Shown piece by piece: positions 1 to 9,898 of a DNA stretch of 64,000 nt (position 1 is the stretch's first letter; each line of letters starts with the position of its first letter). Under the pieces are notes generated by a model. That model was given only the letters and a program-made list of their open reading frames with translations, searched no databases and was not told where the DNA came from. A program made the position numbers and the translations under genes. Source of the stretch: Mycobacterium genavense ATCC 51234 (lineage in GTDB: Bacteria; Actinomycetota; Actinomycetes; Mycobacteriales; Mycobacteriaceae); contig NZ_JAGZ01000001.1 of the NCBI RefSeq assembly GCF_000526915.1, positions 682,001 to 746,000 of the forward strand, in the 5' to 3' direction.

Positions 1-3000
1 CCGACGAGGTGATGCCCTTTTCGCGCCAGTACTGGATCTGGGTGAGAGCGAGTTTGAGTGTGCGGTCGGCGATCTTGCGCATCAGCCCGGCACGTTCGGC
101 GGCGGGCAGGAATTTCTCGGGCAGCAGTAGTCCGCGAGTGGGATGGTTCCACCGCAGCAGTGCCTCGACGCTGTGCACGCTGCCGTCGGTGGAGTCGACC
201 TTGGGCTGGTAATACAAGGTCGGTTCGTCACCTTCGAACAGCGCGGTGCGCAATTCCTCGATCAGGTTGGGGTCGGTTTCGCGGTACACCTCGAACGCCG
301 AGTCGTACACCGCGATCTTGCCCGGCGCGGACTTGGCGTGCGGCATCGCCGCCTCGGCGCGACTGAGCAGCTCTTGGGGATGCTCACAGTGGTCGGGGCA
401 CAGCGCGATCGCGATGCGCGCGTCGACGCGCACGGTGACCGGATCCAGGGCGAACGGCTCGCCCAGGGATTCGAGTAGCCGGCCGGCTTGCGCGCGGGCG
501 CCGGTCAGGTCGGATCCCTCGGTCAGCAGGATCGCGAATTCGTCGTCGCTGACCCGCGCCAGCAGATCCTCGTGACGCACGCTGTTGGCGAGTCGATCCG
601 CGATGTGGCGCAACACTTGGTCGCCGAACCGGCGACCAAGTGCGTCGCTGATCTCGTCGATCTCGTAGAGCTTCACCAACAGCAACGCCTTGCGCGACGG
701 TGTCTTGAGTGCCGGGTCGATCTCTGTCGGCGGGGAGTCGGACAACGCCGTGAACGCGGTGGCCAACGACCGGCGGTTGGGCAACGTCGTCAACTCGTCG
801 GTCATGGCGTGCTTGTAGCTTTCGGCCATCAGGCTGACGTCGCGCAGCGTCAGCGAAAACCGCACGGCCGTGGTCACCAGACTCAGTGCCGCCAAACCCG
901 TTGCAAGACGGGAGCTTTCGTCGAAAATTGCCACTCCCAGCGTGATGGCTGTGCCGGCCACCGGCACGGCGTAGGAGCCGAATCCACGCTTGAGTGCGGG
1001 CACCACCGAGGACGTGGGCACCCAGCCGGCCATCGCTACCAGCAACGACGCCGCCGGCCAGACGGCGTCCAGCGTGGTGCCGGCGCGATATGCGGCCCCG
1101 GCGGTCTCGAAGAGATAGACGGTGTCCGCGAGCGCAAATGCGGCCAGACCGGCCACCAGCAAGATCCAGCGGAATTCGTTGTGCCAACCGACGATTGCCA
1201 GCATGGCGGCGGCCAGCGCCACCAGCACCAGATCGCCCCACGGATACAACAGCCCGACCAAGACGGTGTGCGGCGCCCGGGTCGCCGCGGCGTGCAGCGG
1301 CCCGGCGTACAGCGCCACACCCAGCGCGGCCACGGCCAGACCGCAGACCAGCGGATCGAGCCGGATCGGAATCGGTACGGCCCCCAGGCGTGCCCATACC
1401 AGCAGCAGGCCGAGATAGACGAGGGGATAGAACGCGAGGTACGCCGGGTCGGCCGCGGAGGGGGACTGGCCGTCGGGCACCCGCAACAGGTAGACGACGT
1501 CACCGACCGCCGAGCATGCCATTCCGAGCGCGATCAGCCACCAGGCCGACCGATCGGTCGCCACCCGGTAGGCGCGCATGGCAATCAGTCCGGCTGCCAA
1601 CAGGTTCAATGCCGCGTACAAAAAATTGGCGAAGAAGCTGTCCCGGGCGTTGAGGCCGGCGACACTCGTCGCGGTGAACGTGATCACACCAATTGCCAAT
1701 ACTCCCATGGCAATCCGGATCGGCGTCGATGCCCAGTCCGAGCTGCCTGGCGAATCCTCCACCGTGTCAGGTACTTTCGGCTCCACGCGGGTGACGCGAG
1801 GTGAGGTGGAGGCGCTCGAGGCGGCCGCCGAAACCGGCGCCCAATCCGCCAGCTTGGCCGGCAAGGCCGAGACCGCCGACAACGCCGACTCCGTCGACCG
1901 CGGGAAGGTATAGGAGAACGGAATATCCGGCACGAAGCTGCGGACGCATTGGCCGCCTTCGCGTTTGGCGGTATACATGGCCAGGTCGGCGTGCCGCAGC
2001 AGCTGGTCGACGGTGCACGTCGATGCGGCCGTGGCCACCGTGAAGCCGATGCTCGGCCGGACCGCGACGGGCACGCCGTCGATCACGATCGGGGCGCTGA
2101 ACGCCTCGAGCACATCCTGGGCGGCGGCCTGGGCCTCTTCGATCGAACCCTCGAGCAACACCGCGAACTCGTCACCGCCAAGCCGAGCGATCAGGCCGTT
2201 GTCGTGCAGGGCGGCGGTGAGTCGCCCGGCGACCCGGATCAGCAGCTCGTCCCCGGCCGGGTGGCCCAAACCGTCGTTGACCGCTTTGAAGTTGTCCAGG
2301 TCGAGGCACAGCACCGCAATCGGTGGGCTGTCTTCGTTTCGCGCGGCGACGGCGTCTTCGAGGCGGTGCAGGAAATGCGGACGATTCGCCAGCCCGGTCA
2401 GACTGTCCCGGAACGCTTCTTGCGCGACCGCGGACAGCAGGTCCTGATTTTCGGTGAGCGCGATGAATTGCCGAACCAGCACCGCGCCCACCAGGATGCC
2501 GAGCAGGGCGGTCAACACTCCGTGCTGCGCGCGGACTACCGCGCCGAATCCGACGACCGCGGCCAGCGCCAGCGGCAGGTACGGCAACCACAGCAAGGTG
2601 CGCGACAACACCTCGCTGCGCGCCGCGGAGACGCAGGTGGATTCGTCGACGCTGGCCAACGCGCCGAGCGCGATCATGCACAACCCGGCCGCCCGGCCCA
2701 GGTCGCCCAGATCGCTGACGTGATAGCTGCCTATCCCGGTGTCGAACACCATCGTGATGTCGGCGATGCTGATCACCGCGATGCCGGCGGCGACCAGGCT
2801 GCGGCTCGGTCGCTCGCCGGGGCGGCCGCGCGACAGCATCAGGATCGCCGTGCACAGCAGGATGCCGTCGTTGACCACCTGCGCGACCGTCGCCGTCCGT
2901 GAGCCGGTGGTGTCGCGCAGCTGCTTTTCCAGCACGAACACCCACGAGACGACGAGCAGCGAGGTGAACAAAATCAGTCCGTCCAGCACCAGCCGCCGTG

Positions 3001-3424
3001 AACTGTGCCGAGAGACGTTGGACAACGCCACCAACGACGTCATGGCGCCGAACGGCCATAACAGCAGCACGATCTCGGCCGCGGCTGGGTGCGCGGCATG
3101 GTCCAGCTGTGAGCGCACGTCGTAGAACGCCCAGATGAGCTCCCCGATCGCCCACCCCAGGTGGGCGATGACCATGGCCAGCCAGCCGACTCGGCGCCGC
3201 CCCTCGGCGAAGCGCGCCGCGCGCAGGCAGCATCCCGCACCGAACAACAGACTGATCGCCAACGCGATTTCGTCGACCGGACGCGTCGCGTAGATGCCCT
3301 CCCAGTCGCGGACGTCCGCGATGACGATCAGCACCCCGGCGAAGCCGTATCCCCCGACGACGAACCATGCGATGCGCTCGGACAGGCCGAATCGCTGCCA
3401 CGGAATCCCCGTCCAGCGCTTCAT
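1..3424 (-). CDS. Tandem membrane-sensor GGDEF / degenerate GGDEF / EAL protein (partial)
   Basis: One uninterrupted minus-strand frame runs from ATG 3424 past the left edge (1141 codons visible). Order: about ten hydrophobic segments (residues ~10-330); a canonical GGDEF domain with DSLTGLANR and GGDEF at residues 416-420; an Ala/Ser/Pro linker; a second membrane sensor with about ten segments (~530-840); a second GGDEF domain with DELTTLPNR but SDDEF at 959-963; then an EAL domain starting EALLRW at ~1087 and cut by the edge. The first GGDEF lacks the RxxD inhibitory site (HDNG there). The second keeps it (RHED). By family, GGDEF domains make c-di-GMP and EAL domains degrade it at the inner membrane. 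I infer an active cyclase, a product-sensing degenerate domain and a phosphodiesterase in one chain. The motif codons are all in phase with 3424, so this is a true fusion and not two genes. Confidence 0.88.
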   Translation of the reverse strand, partial: MKRWTGIPWQRFGLSERIAWFVVGGYGFAGVLIVIADVRDWEGIYATRPVDEIALAISLLFGAGCCLRAARFAEGRRRVGWLAMVIAHLGWAIGELIWAFYDVRSQLDHAAHPAAAEIVLLLWPFGAMTSLVALSNVSRHSSRRLVLDGLILFTSLLVVSWVFVLEKQLRDTTGSRTATVAQVVNDGILLCTAILMLSRGRPGERPSRSLVAAGIAVISIADITMVFDTGIGSYHVSDLGDLGRAAGLCMIALGALASVDESTCVSAARSEVLSRTLLWLPYLPLALAAVVGFGAVVRAQHGVLTALLGILVGAVLVRQFIALTENQDLLSAVAQEAFRDSLTGLANRPHFLHRLEDAVAARNEDSPPIAVLCLDLDNFKAVNDGLGHPAGDELLIRVAGRLTAALHDNGLIARLGGDEFAVLLEGSIEEAQAAAQDVLEAFSAPIVIDGVPVAVRPSIGFTVATAASTCTVDQLLRHADLAMYTAKREGGQCVRSFVPDIPFSYTFPRSTESALSAVSALPAKLADWAPVSAAASSASTSPRVTRVEPKVPDTVEDSPGSSDWASTPIRIAMGVLAIGVITFTATSVAGLNARDSFFANFLYAALNLLAAGLIAMRAYRVATDRSAWWLIALGMACSAVGDVVYLLRVPDGQSPSAADPAYLAFYPLVYLGLLLVWARLGAVPIPIRLDPLVCGLAVAALGVALYAGPLHAAATRAPHTVLVGLLYPWGDLVLVALAAAMLAIVGWHNEFRWILLVAGLAAFALADTVYLFETAGAAYRAGTTLDAVWPAASLLVAMAGWVPTSSVVPALKRGFGSYAVPVAGTAITLGVAIFDESSRLATGLAALSLVTTAVRFSLTLRDVSLMAESYKHAMTDELTTLPNRRSLATAFTALSDSPPTEIDPALKTPSRKALLLVKLYEIDEISDALGRRFGDQVLRHIADRLANSVRHEDLLARVSDDEFAILLTEGSDLTGARAQAGRLLESLGEPFALDPVTVRVDARIAIALCPDHCEHPQELLSRAEAAMPHAKSAPGKIAVYDSAFEVYRETDPNLIEELRTALFEGDEPTLYYQPKVDSTDGSVHSVEALLRWNHPTRGLLLPEKFLPAAERAGLMRKIADRTLKLALTQIQYWREKGITSS

Positions 3425-3538
3425 TGCCGCGTCAGCCGATCTGTCCCCCCGGAGGTGAACGCATGGATGCGCTTCACCACTGCTACGGCAGAATAAACGT
3501 TTCGGTCGGGTTAACTGGCGCTTTTGTGCAGGTTATTG

Positions 3539-3991
3539 CTACTTGGTAGGCGTCAACGCGACGATCGGGATCGGCCGCGACGTCCGCTTCTGATACCCCT
3601 CGTACCGGTTGGCGTTGTTCTTGTTCACGATCGGCCAGAGCCGCGCATAGTCGGGGTCATCGGGCCCGATGATGCGCGCGGTCACCGGGAACCGCTTGGA
3701 GCCGACGTTGATCTCGCACTCCGGACGCTTACGCAGGTTGTGGTACCAGCCGGGGGCGCTGTCACTACCGCCGTAGGACGCGACGACCAGGTACGAGTCA
3801 CCGTCCTTGGCGTAGGTCAACGTGGAGGACCGCTGCTGACCGGTCTTGGCGCCGATCGTGTGCAACAGCAGGCTGTCCGGCATACCGGGGATGTGGTGAC
3901 CGATCCGCCCGTCGGTCTTCCGGTACAGCGTGTCGTGAACGCGCAGCAGCGGGGCCAGAAAGAGCCGCTCCAGCGTGGTGAGGTTGCTCAT
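3539..3991 (-). CDS. Deazaflavin (F420)-dependent nitroreductase-family protein, Rv1261c-like
   Basis: 150 aa, the usual size for the Ddn/Rv1261c/Rv1558 split-barrel family, which binds F420H2 or its deazaflavin and reduces quinone-like or nitro substrates. Visible family features are the N-terminal helix and the segments GAKTGQQRSS, YLVVASYGG, PGWYHNL and IGPDDPDYARLW. There is no signal peptide. The gene lies 10 bp downstream of the HIT gene on the same strand, so the two are probably co-transcribed, as in Mtb Rv1262c-Rv1261c. The physiological substrate cannot be read from the sequence. The long c-di-GMP gene follows 114 bp further on. Confidence 0.9.
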   Translation of the reverse strand: MSNLTTLERLFLAPLLRVHDTLYRKTDGRIGHHIPGMPDSLLLHTIGAKTGQQRSSTLTYAKDGDSYLVVASYGGSDSAPGWYHNLRKRPECEINVGSKRFPVTARIIGPDDPDYARLWPIVNKNNANRYEGYQKRTSRPIPIVALTPTK

Positions 3992-4001
3992 GACCTCAGT
4001 T

Positions 4002-4430
4002 CTACTGATTGGCGTCGATGCGTGCCAGCGCGTCGCGCAGGATCTGACCGGTGGCTTCGCGGTCCGGGTCCCGGCGCAGCAACATCTCCTTGGCCACCGA
4101 GAGCTTGTCGCCGTTGCAACGGGGCAGTACGTGCAGGTGAATGTGGAACACCGTCTGGAACGCGGCGCTGCCGTCGTTGATCGCGATGTTCGTCGCGTCG
4201 GCCAGCTCCGTGGCCCTGGCGGCGCGCGCGATCCGCTGGCCGAGGGTGATCATCTCGGCCAGCGTCTGCGGCGGGGTGTTGGTCAGATCGACGCTGTGCC
4301 GTTTGGGGATCACCAGGGTGTGCCCGCGCGTGAAGGGGCGGATGTCGAGGATCGCCAGGTAGTCGTCGTCTTCGTAGATCCGGATGGCCGGAGCCTCCCC
4401 GGCGACGATCGCACAGAACACGCAGGACAT
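4002..4430 (-). CDS. HIT-family nucleotide hydrolase, Rv1262c-like
   Basis: 142 aa histidine-triad protein. The active-site motif HIHLHVLP lies near residues 97-104, and an N-terminal CVFC pair plus FTRGHTLVIPKRH are typical of HinT/Fhit-like enzymes. The family cleaves nucleoside phosphoramidates or dinucleoside polyphosphates in the cytoplasm; which substrate is used here is unknown. It starts with ATG 4430, divergent from amiB2 (GTG 4477) across a 46-bp gap, so the two promoters must overlap. The F420-family gene follows on the same strand. Confidence 0.92.
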   Translation of the reverse strand: MSCVFCAIVAGEAPAIRIYEDDDYLAILDIRPFTRGHTLVIPKRHSVDLTNTPPQTLAEMITLGQRIARAARATELADATNIAINDGSAAFQTVFHIHLHVLPRCNGDKLSVAKEMLLRRDPDREATGQILRDALARIDANQ

Positions 4431-4476
4431 GTCGCCACGGTACTGGCTGCCCCCACCCGGGAGTTACGCTGCCGCA

Positions 4477-5865
4477 GTGGACGCTCGCGAACTCGCCTTC
4501 GCCGGTGCGGGCGCACTGGCGCGGATGCTGGCCGACGGTGAAATCAGCGCGGTCGACCTGCTCGAGGTCTACCTGGACCGGATCGCACGCCTGGACACCG
4601 ACCTGCGCTGCTACCGCGTGGTGCTGGCCGACAGCGCCCGCGAGGACGCCCACGCCGCCCAGGAACTCCTCGATGCCGGCGAGCGGCTGCCGCTGCTGGG
4701 TGTGCCGATCGCGATCAAGGACGATGTCGACGTCGCCGGTGAGGTGACGGCGTGCGGCAGCGGCGGCCACGGCCCGCCGGTGACCGCCGACGCCGAAGTG
4801 GTCCGCCGCTTGCGCGCGGCCGGCGCGATCATCATCGGCAAGACCAATGTGCCTGAGCTGATGATCTTTCCGTTCACCGAGTCGCTGACCTTCGGCGCGA
4901 CGCGCAACCCGTGGAACCTCGGCCGCAGCCCGGGCGGCAGCAGCGGCGGCAGCGGGGCAGCGGTCGCCGCCGGGCTGGCCCCGATGGCGCTGGGATCCGA
5001 CGGCGGCGGCTCGATTCGGGTTCCGTCGTCGTGGTGTGGCCTGTTCGGGTTGAAGCCGCAACGCGACCGCGTCTCGTTGGAACCGCACGACGACGCCTGG
5101 TACGGCCTGTCCGTCAACGGCCCGATAGCGCGAACGGTCCACGACGCGGCCCTGTTTCTCGACGCCACCTCGACGGTCCCGGGGCCCGAGGGCGAATTCG
5201 TCGCCGCCGCGTCGCGTGATCCGGGAAAACTGCGAATCGCGTTGAGCACCAAGATCCCAACGCTTCCGCAGCGGGTCGGGCGCGAAAAGCTGGTGGCCGT
5301 GGAGCAGGCCGGTGCGCTGCTGCGCGATCTGGGACATGAGGTGATCACCGCCGACCCCGAGTATCCGGTGGACTCGCTGTATGCGAACTTCCTGCCGCGT
5401 TATCTGCGCGGCATCAGCGACGCCGCGGACGCACAGGCGCATCCGGAACGGCTGGAAGCCCGCACCCGCACCTTGGCGCGGATGGGCTCGTTCTTCTCCG
5501 ACCGCCGGATGGCGGCGGTGCGTGCCGCCGAGCAGCGGATGAACGCCAAGATCCAGTCGATCTTCGACGATGTCGACGTCGTGCTCACGCCGGGCACGGC
5601 CGACGGCCCGTCGCGCATCGGTGCCTACCGTCGCCGCGGCGCGATCTCGACGCTGCTGCTGGTCGCCCAGCAGGTTCCGTACTTCGCGCCCTGGAACGCG
5701 ACCGGCCAGCCGGCCGCGGTGGTGCCGTGGGACTTCGACGGTGACGGCCTGCCGTTGTCGGTGCAGCTGGTCGGCCGGCCGTTCGACGAGGCGACGCTGT
5801 TGTCGCTGTCCGCGCAGATCGAAGCGGCGCGACCGTGGGCGCACCGCCGACCGCCGGTGTCATGA
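4477..5865 (+). CDS. amiB2: Amidase (amidase-signature family), AmiB2
   Basis: 462 aa from GTG 4477, the length I recall for Mtb AmiB2 (Rv1263). An in-frame ATG at 4384 would overlap the divergent HIT gene and is disfavoured. Amidase-signature elements are in order: the catalytic lysine in [10 protein letters not shown] (~90), the Gly/Ser-rich [12 protein letters not shown] with the cis-serine (~155), and the nucleophile loop [13 protein letters not shown] (~175). The family hydrolyses carboxamides to the acid plus ammonia; the natural substrate is not predictable. There is no signal sequence, so it is cytoplasmic. The frame is intact, unlike the cyclase next to it. Confidence 0.94.
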   Translation: MDARELAFAGAGALARMLADGEISAVDLLEVYLDRIARLDTDLRCYRVVLADSAREDAHAAQELLDAGERLPLLGVPIAIKDDVDVAGEVTACGSGGHGPPVTADAEVVRRLRAAGAIIIGKTNVPELMIFPFTESLTFGATRNPWNLGRSPGGSSGGSGAAVAAGLAPMALGSDGGGSIRVPSSWCGLFGLKPQRDRVSLEPHDDAWYGLSVNGPIARTVHDAALFLDATSTVPGPEGEFVAAASRDPGKLRIALSTKIPTLPQRVGREKLVAVEQAGALLRDLGHEVITADPEYPVDSLYANFLPRYLRGISDAADAQAHPERLEARTRTLARMGSFFSDRRMAAVRAAEQRMNAKIQSIFDDVDVVLTPGTADGPSRIGAYRRRGAISTLLLVAQQVPYFAPWNATGQPAAVVPWDFDGDGLPLSVQLVGRPFDEATLLSLSAQIEAARPWAHRRPPVS

Positions 5866-6070
5866 CCGGGTCTACTGGCACAGCACTCGCCAGGCCGCCC
5901 CAAAGTCGTTGACCACCAAGCTTTTCGGATCGATCGCCGAGTCTACGCTGCCGGCCCGGCGGGCAGCTGCGCAGCACGTCCCACGGTGCCACGTGATGGC
6001 TTCGCAGCGCGGCCAGACGGGATTCGTCATCGCCTCCCGTCATCGCCCGTCGGCGTTGTACGTTGACCAC

Positions 6071-7168
6071 GTGGACGACTCCCCGAACGGCACAGTCGGC
6101 ATCGACGATCTGCTCGACGGGCTCGAGGGCGCCGTGCGCACCGAACGCGCCGAGCTGGTGGCCTGGCTGCTGGAACAGGGCATCACCCCCGCCGAGATTC
6201 GTGCCACCAATCCGCCGCTGCTGCTGGCCAGTCGCCGCATCATCGGCGACGACGGCACCTACGTGTCGGCGTGGGAGATCAGCGAGCAGCACCACATCGA
6301 CCTGACGCTGCTACAGCGCGTGCAGCGGGCGATCGGGCTGGCCAGGGTGGACGACTCGGACGCGGCGATCCACATGCGCGCCGACGGGGTGGCGGCCGCC
6401 TACGCCCAGCGCTTCGTGGACATGGGGCTCAACCCCGATCAGGTGGTGCTCGTCGTGCGGGTGCTCGCGCGAAGGCCTATCCCACACCGCCGAGATCATG
6501 CGTTATGCCGCGCTGGCGGCGATCATGCGCCCCGGGGCCAGCGAGCTGGAGATCGCCAAGGCGTCGCAGGCGCTGGTGAGTCAGATCGGCCCGCAGCTCG
6601 GCCCGATGATCGAGCAGATGTTGTTCATGCAGTTGCGTCACATGATGGAGCCCGAGGCGGTCAACGCCGCCGAGCGGGCCGCGGGCCGGCCGTTGCCCGG
6701 TGCGCGACAGGTCAGCGTCGCGTTCGCCGACCTCGTCGGCTTCACCCGGCTGGGCGAGGCGGTGTCGCCCGAGGAGCTTAGTCACCTGGCCGGCAGGCTG
6801 GCGGGCCTGGCCTGCGACGTGCCGGCCCCGCCGGTCCGATTCATCAAGACGATCGGGGACGCGGTGATGTTCGTCTGCCCCGAGCCCGCACCGCTACTCG
6901 ATGTCGTGCTGAAGCTCGTCGAGACCGTCGACACCGACAACGACTTTCCGCGGTTGCGGGCGGGGGTGTCGGCGGAATGGCGGTGAGCCGGGCCGGCGAC
7001 TGGTTCGGCAGCCCGGTCAACGTCGCGAGCCGGGTCACCGGCGTGGCCCGCCCCGGCACCGTGCTGGTCTCCGATACGGTGTGGGAGGCGGTCGGCGAAT
7101 CCGGGGCGTTCTCCGCGTCGTTCGCCGGCGCGCGCCGGCTCAAGGGCGTCAAGAACGAACCCTTATCC
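6071..7168 (+). pseudogene. Class III adenylyl cyclase (Rv1264-like), broken by two frameshifts
   Basis: GTG 6071 opens an N-terminal regulatory domain like that of the pH-sensing cyclase Rv1264. After LVVRVLA the frame is lost: one extra A in CGAAGG near 6472 shifts it. The catalytic domain resumes in the next frame (metal-binding [10 protein letters not shown]; substrate KTIGDAVMF), then hits a stop after GVSAEW because one G is missing near 6974. It continues in a third frame with the transition-state N and R of VNVASRVTG. Every catalytic residue is therefore encoded, but in three pieces. The 3' end is approximate: the last frame stays open to 7396, overlapping the next gene. Probably no cAMP is made from here unless the two indels are sequencing errors. 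Confidence 0.85.
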
Positions 7169-7169
7169 A

Positions 7170-7181
7170 TTACAGGTGTAA
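7170..7181. promoter_or_regulatory. Inverted repeat TTACA-GG-TGTAA upstream of the Rv1265-like gene
   Basis: A perfect 5-bp inverted repeat with a 2-bp centre lies in a short AT-rich patch (7160-7202) just 18 bp before ATG 7200. The sequence fits a regulator binding site that overlaps the promoter. So little space is left before the ATG that transcription may be leaderless. The link to the downstream DNA-binding protein (autoregulation) is inferred from position only. Confidence 0.4.
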
Positions 7182-7199
7182 CGATGTACTCATGTAATT

Positions 7200-7754
7200 A
7201 TGAAATCGCACAGTCAGCGGCGGTACGGCCGCCCCGGCGGCTGTCAGCAAGCCCAGCAGCCCGATGCCACCGGCGCGGCGGAATGGTTCGCCGGACGCCT
7301 GCCCGAGGCCTGGTTCGACGGCGACCCGACCGTCGTCGTCGACCGCGAAGAGATCACCGTCATCGGCAAGCTGGCGCACGGAGCAGAAGAGAGTGAGGCG
7401 CGCGCCGAGGGCCGGGCCTCGCGGTTTCGCGAGGAGACCCGTTCCGAGCGGATGCGCATTGCCGACGAAGCGCAGGATCGCTACGGGCGCAAGGTTTCTT
7501 GGGGCGTGGAGATCAACGGCGAGCGAATCCTGTTCACGCACATCGCCGTTCCGGTGATGACACGCCTGAAGCAACCGGAACGCCAGGTCCTCGACACGTT
7601 GGTCGACGCCGGTGTCGCGAGGTCGCGGGCCGATGCCCTGGCGTGGTCGGTCAAGCTGGTCGGTGAACACACCGAGGAATGGCTGGCCAAGCTGCGCGAC
7701 GCGATGTCGGCGGTCGACGATCTGCGCGCGCAGGGGCCGGACTTACCGAGCTAA
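7200..7754 (+). CDS. Rv1265-like DNA-binding protein
   Basis: 184 aa. It matches the position and style of Mtb Rv1265, reported as a DNA-binding regulator induced in macrophages and in cAMP-related conditions; here it directly follows the broken adenylyl cyclase. A central charged region (~60-95) is followed by a helical C-terminal half ([21 protein letters not shown]) that resembles a helix-turn-helix or dimerisation region. ATG 7200 is the only usable start, because the frame is closed by a stop at 7179. The protein is therefore about 40 aa shorter at the N-terminus than the Mtb annotation I remember. Cytoplasmic; the target is unknown. Confidence 0.75.
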   Translation: MKSHSQRRYGRPGGCQQAQQPDATGAAEWFAGRLPEAWFDGDPTVVVDREEITVIGKLAHGAEESEARAEGRASRFREETRSERMRIADEAQDRYGRKVSWGVEINGERILFTHIAVPVMTRLKQPERQVLDTLVDAGVARSRADALAWSVKLVGEHTEEWLAKLRDAMSAVDDLRAQGPDLPS

Positions 7755-7789
7755 GCCAATATCGCAGTGCCGCTTGGATATTGGGGCAA

Positions 7790-9655
7790 CTAGACGTTGT
7801 TGACCTTGTCGGCGATCTGGCTGGACTGATCGCTGATGTGGTATCCGCACGCGTTGACGTCGACGATCACGTTGTTCGCCACGCTCATCGCGTGCTCGCA
7901 CCGCCACCCGTCGGCGCCTTCCTGGATCTGCAGCACCGATATCTTCGGTCAATTGCCTTGGATGGGCGTGAAAGTCCACCGATAGGTCTTGCCCGACGAG
8001 TTGGTCACGGTCACCGTCTGGCCGACGCAGGTCTTCCACTTGTCCAGCGAGCTCTGCAGGAACGCTTTGGCCTTGTCGGCGGTCGGAAATGCCACCACCG
8101 CCTGGTTGACCCAGTGGTCGTTGTTGTCGCCCGGCTCGGCGGACACCAGTCCGTTGATGCCGGTGTAGCCGCTTCCGGCGTACGCCGCGTCCTGCGTCGT
8201 GTACAGCGCTCCCTGGCAGGCCGGGACCGACACCTCCATCGTGGAAGTGCCCATCGACGTGATGGGCTTGCCGGGCTGGATGTTCGTCGCGCCCATGATG
8301 GTGTTGATGTCCGAGGCGCTCAGCAGCAGCGAGCTGAGACGGGTGGCCGCGATCGGTTCGGGTGGCGGCTTCGGATCGGGGATGATCAGCCAGATCGCCA
8401 CCGCGCTGACCACGACCACGACCACCACCGCGGCCGCGGCGGTGGTCGGCCAGGGATTGCGCTTGGGTTTGGGCGGCTGGGCCAGGCCCCAGGGGTGGCC
8501 GACGGGCTGGCCGGGCGGCAGATTGCCTGTCGGTGGGCCGCCCCAGCTGCCGCCTTGGTAATGCGGCGCGGGTGCGACGGGCTGTGCCGGGGTACGGACG
8601 AGGCCGCTCTCCGGCGCCCACGGCCGAGGACTGGGGGCATGGTGCGGGGGTACCGGAGTGGGGCTCGGTCGCGGGTACGGCGGCGGGGGCGTGCTGGGCC
8701 GCTGCCCCGGGGGCGCCGCCGCGGTGCCCGCGATTGTCGGGGGCTGGTCGAGCTTGTCCTTGCCGGGCAGGGTCGCTTCCTGGCTGCGGCGCAGGATGTC
8801 GGCGGCGTGGTCGTGATCGGGAGTGCTCAGCGCCTCGTGGGCGGCCAGCGCCAGGTCGCCGGCGCTGGCGTAACGGTCCTCGGGCTTCTTGGCCATGCCC
8901 CGCGCGATCACCGCGTCGAAGGCTTTCGGGATGCCCGAGCGCACCGCGCTGGGTGCCGGGATGGCGTCGGAGGTATGCGCCCTGACCAGTTCGCCGGCGG
9001 TCCCCGCGCGATACGGCGGAGTGCCGGTCAGGCATTCGTAGAGCACGCAGGCCAACGCGTAGATGTCGGCGCGGTAGGTCACCTCACCATTGGTAAACCG
9101 TTCGGGCGCCATGTATTTTCACGTGCCCACCGCGGTGCCGAGCTAGGTGAGCTTCTCGTCGCTGGTGGCGCTGGCGATACCGAAGTCGACGAGATAGGCG
9201 AAGTCATATCGGGTGACCAGGATGTTGGGCGGCTTGACGTCGCGGTGCATGACCCCCGCGGCGTGGGCCGCGTCGAGCGCCGAGGTGATTTGGGTGATGA
9301 CCGCGACCGCGCGGGGGGCGGTCAGCGGGCCGAATCGTTTGAGCATGTCGTCCAGATCGATGCTCTCGATCAGGTGCATCTCCATGAACATCTGCCCGTC
9401 GATTTCGCCGTAGTCGTGGATGGGCACCACATGCGGCTCCTGCAAACGGCCGGCGGTGCGCGCCTCGCGCCGCATCCGCTCGCGAAAGACGGGGTCCCTG
9501 CTGAACTCCGCGGTCATCACCTTGACGGCGACCGTCCACTCCTTGACGGTGTGCTCGGCCTCGTAGACCCCGCCCATCCCACCCCGGCCCAGCAGCCGTT
9601 TTAGGTGGTAGGGCCCGAACATCGTGCCCACGCGCGAGTTCTGCTCCGCGCTCAT
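7790..9655 (-). pseudogene. pknH: Ser/Thr protein kinase PknH with three nonsense codons
   Basis: A single frame of 621 codons from ATG 9655 to the natural stop at 7790 aligns with PknH (Rv1266c, about 626 aa). It has the glycine loop LGRGGMGGVYEAE, VAVKV, HRDVKPPNIL, DFG, MAPERF, a Pro-rich juxtamembrane linker, one membrane helix and an extracellular sensor domain ending in VDVNACGYHIS. Three in-frame stops interrupt it: TAG 9143-9145 (expected Gln), TGA 9119-9121 (expected Trp, before KYMAPERF) and TGA 7949-7951 near the C-terminus. There is no frameshift. The first stop cuts the kinase in the activation segment, so kinase activity should be lost. embR, whose product PknH phosphorylates in Mtb, is upstream on the same strand and intact. 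Confidence 0.93.
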
Positions 9656-9898
9656 CGCTGATCCTCCAAACCGGCCGCGGATCCGCCGACGATATCAACA
9701 ATTATGGGCAGATCGTCGCTGGTAAGCACCGCCACTAGCAACCATCACGGTAAGCCCTCGCGAACCCACAGGAGTGACAATCGGGAGAACCCGGCGCGGG
9801 CGAGTCGGGTGTGGACGCCGGTGCAGCCGGAACGAAAAGCCTTGCAATGATTGGTCATGCTGGCCGATGCTACGGAACACCTTGCGCAGCAGTCACTT

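Noticed and set aside
384..1397. Long Arg/Gly-rich minus-strand frame
   Set aside because: It lies out of frame inside the GGDEF/EAL gene, has shadow-type composition, and the real frame shows catalytic motifs in phase.
488..2902. Plus-strand frames of 300-440 aa over the c-di-GMP gene
   Set aside because: His/Arg/Gln-rich antisense shadows without motifs, a common artefact in high-GC DNA.
3988..5844. 618-aa minus-strand frame antisense to amiB2
   Set aside because: Shadow of amiB2. Only the last part overlaps the real HIT gene, in another frame.
7679..9604. 641-aa plus-strand frame antisense to pknH
   Set aside because: Composition is shadow-like. It is long only because pknH is GC3-rich; the minus strand carries clear kinase motifs.
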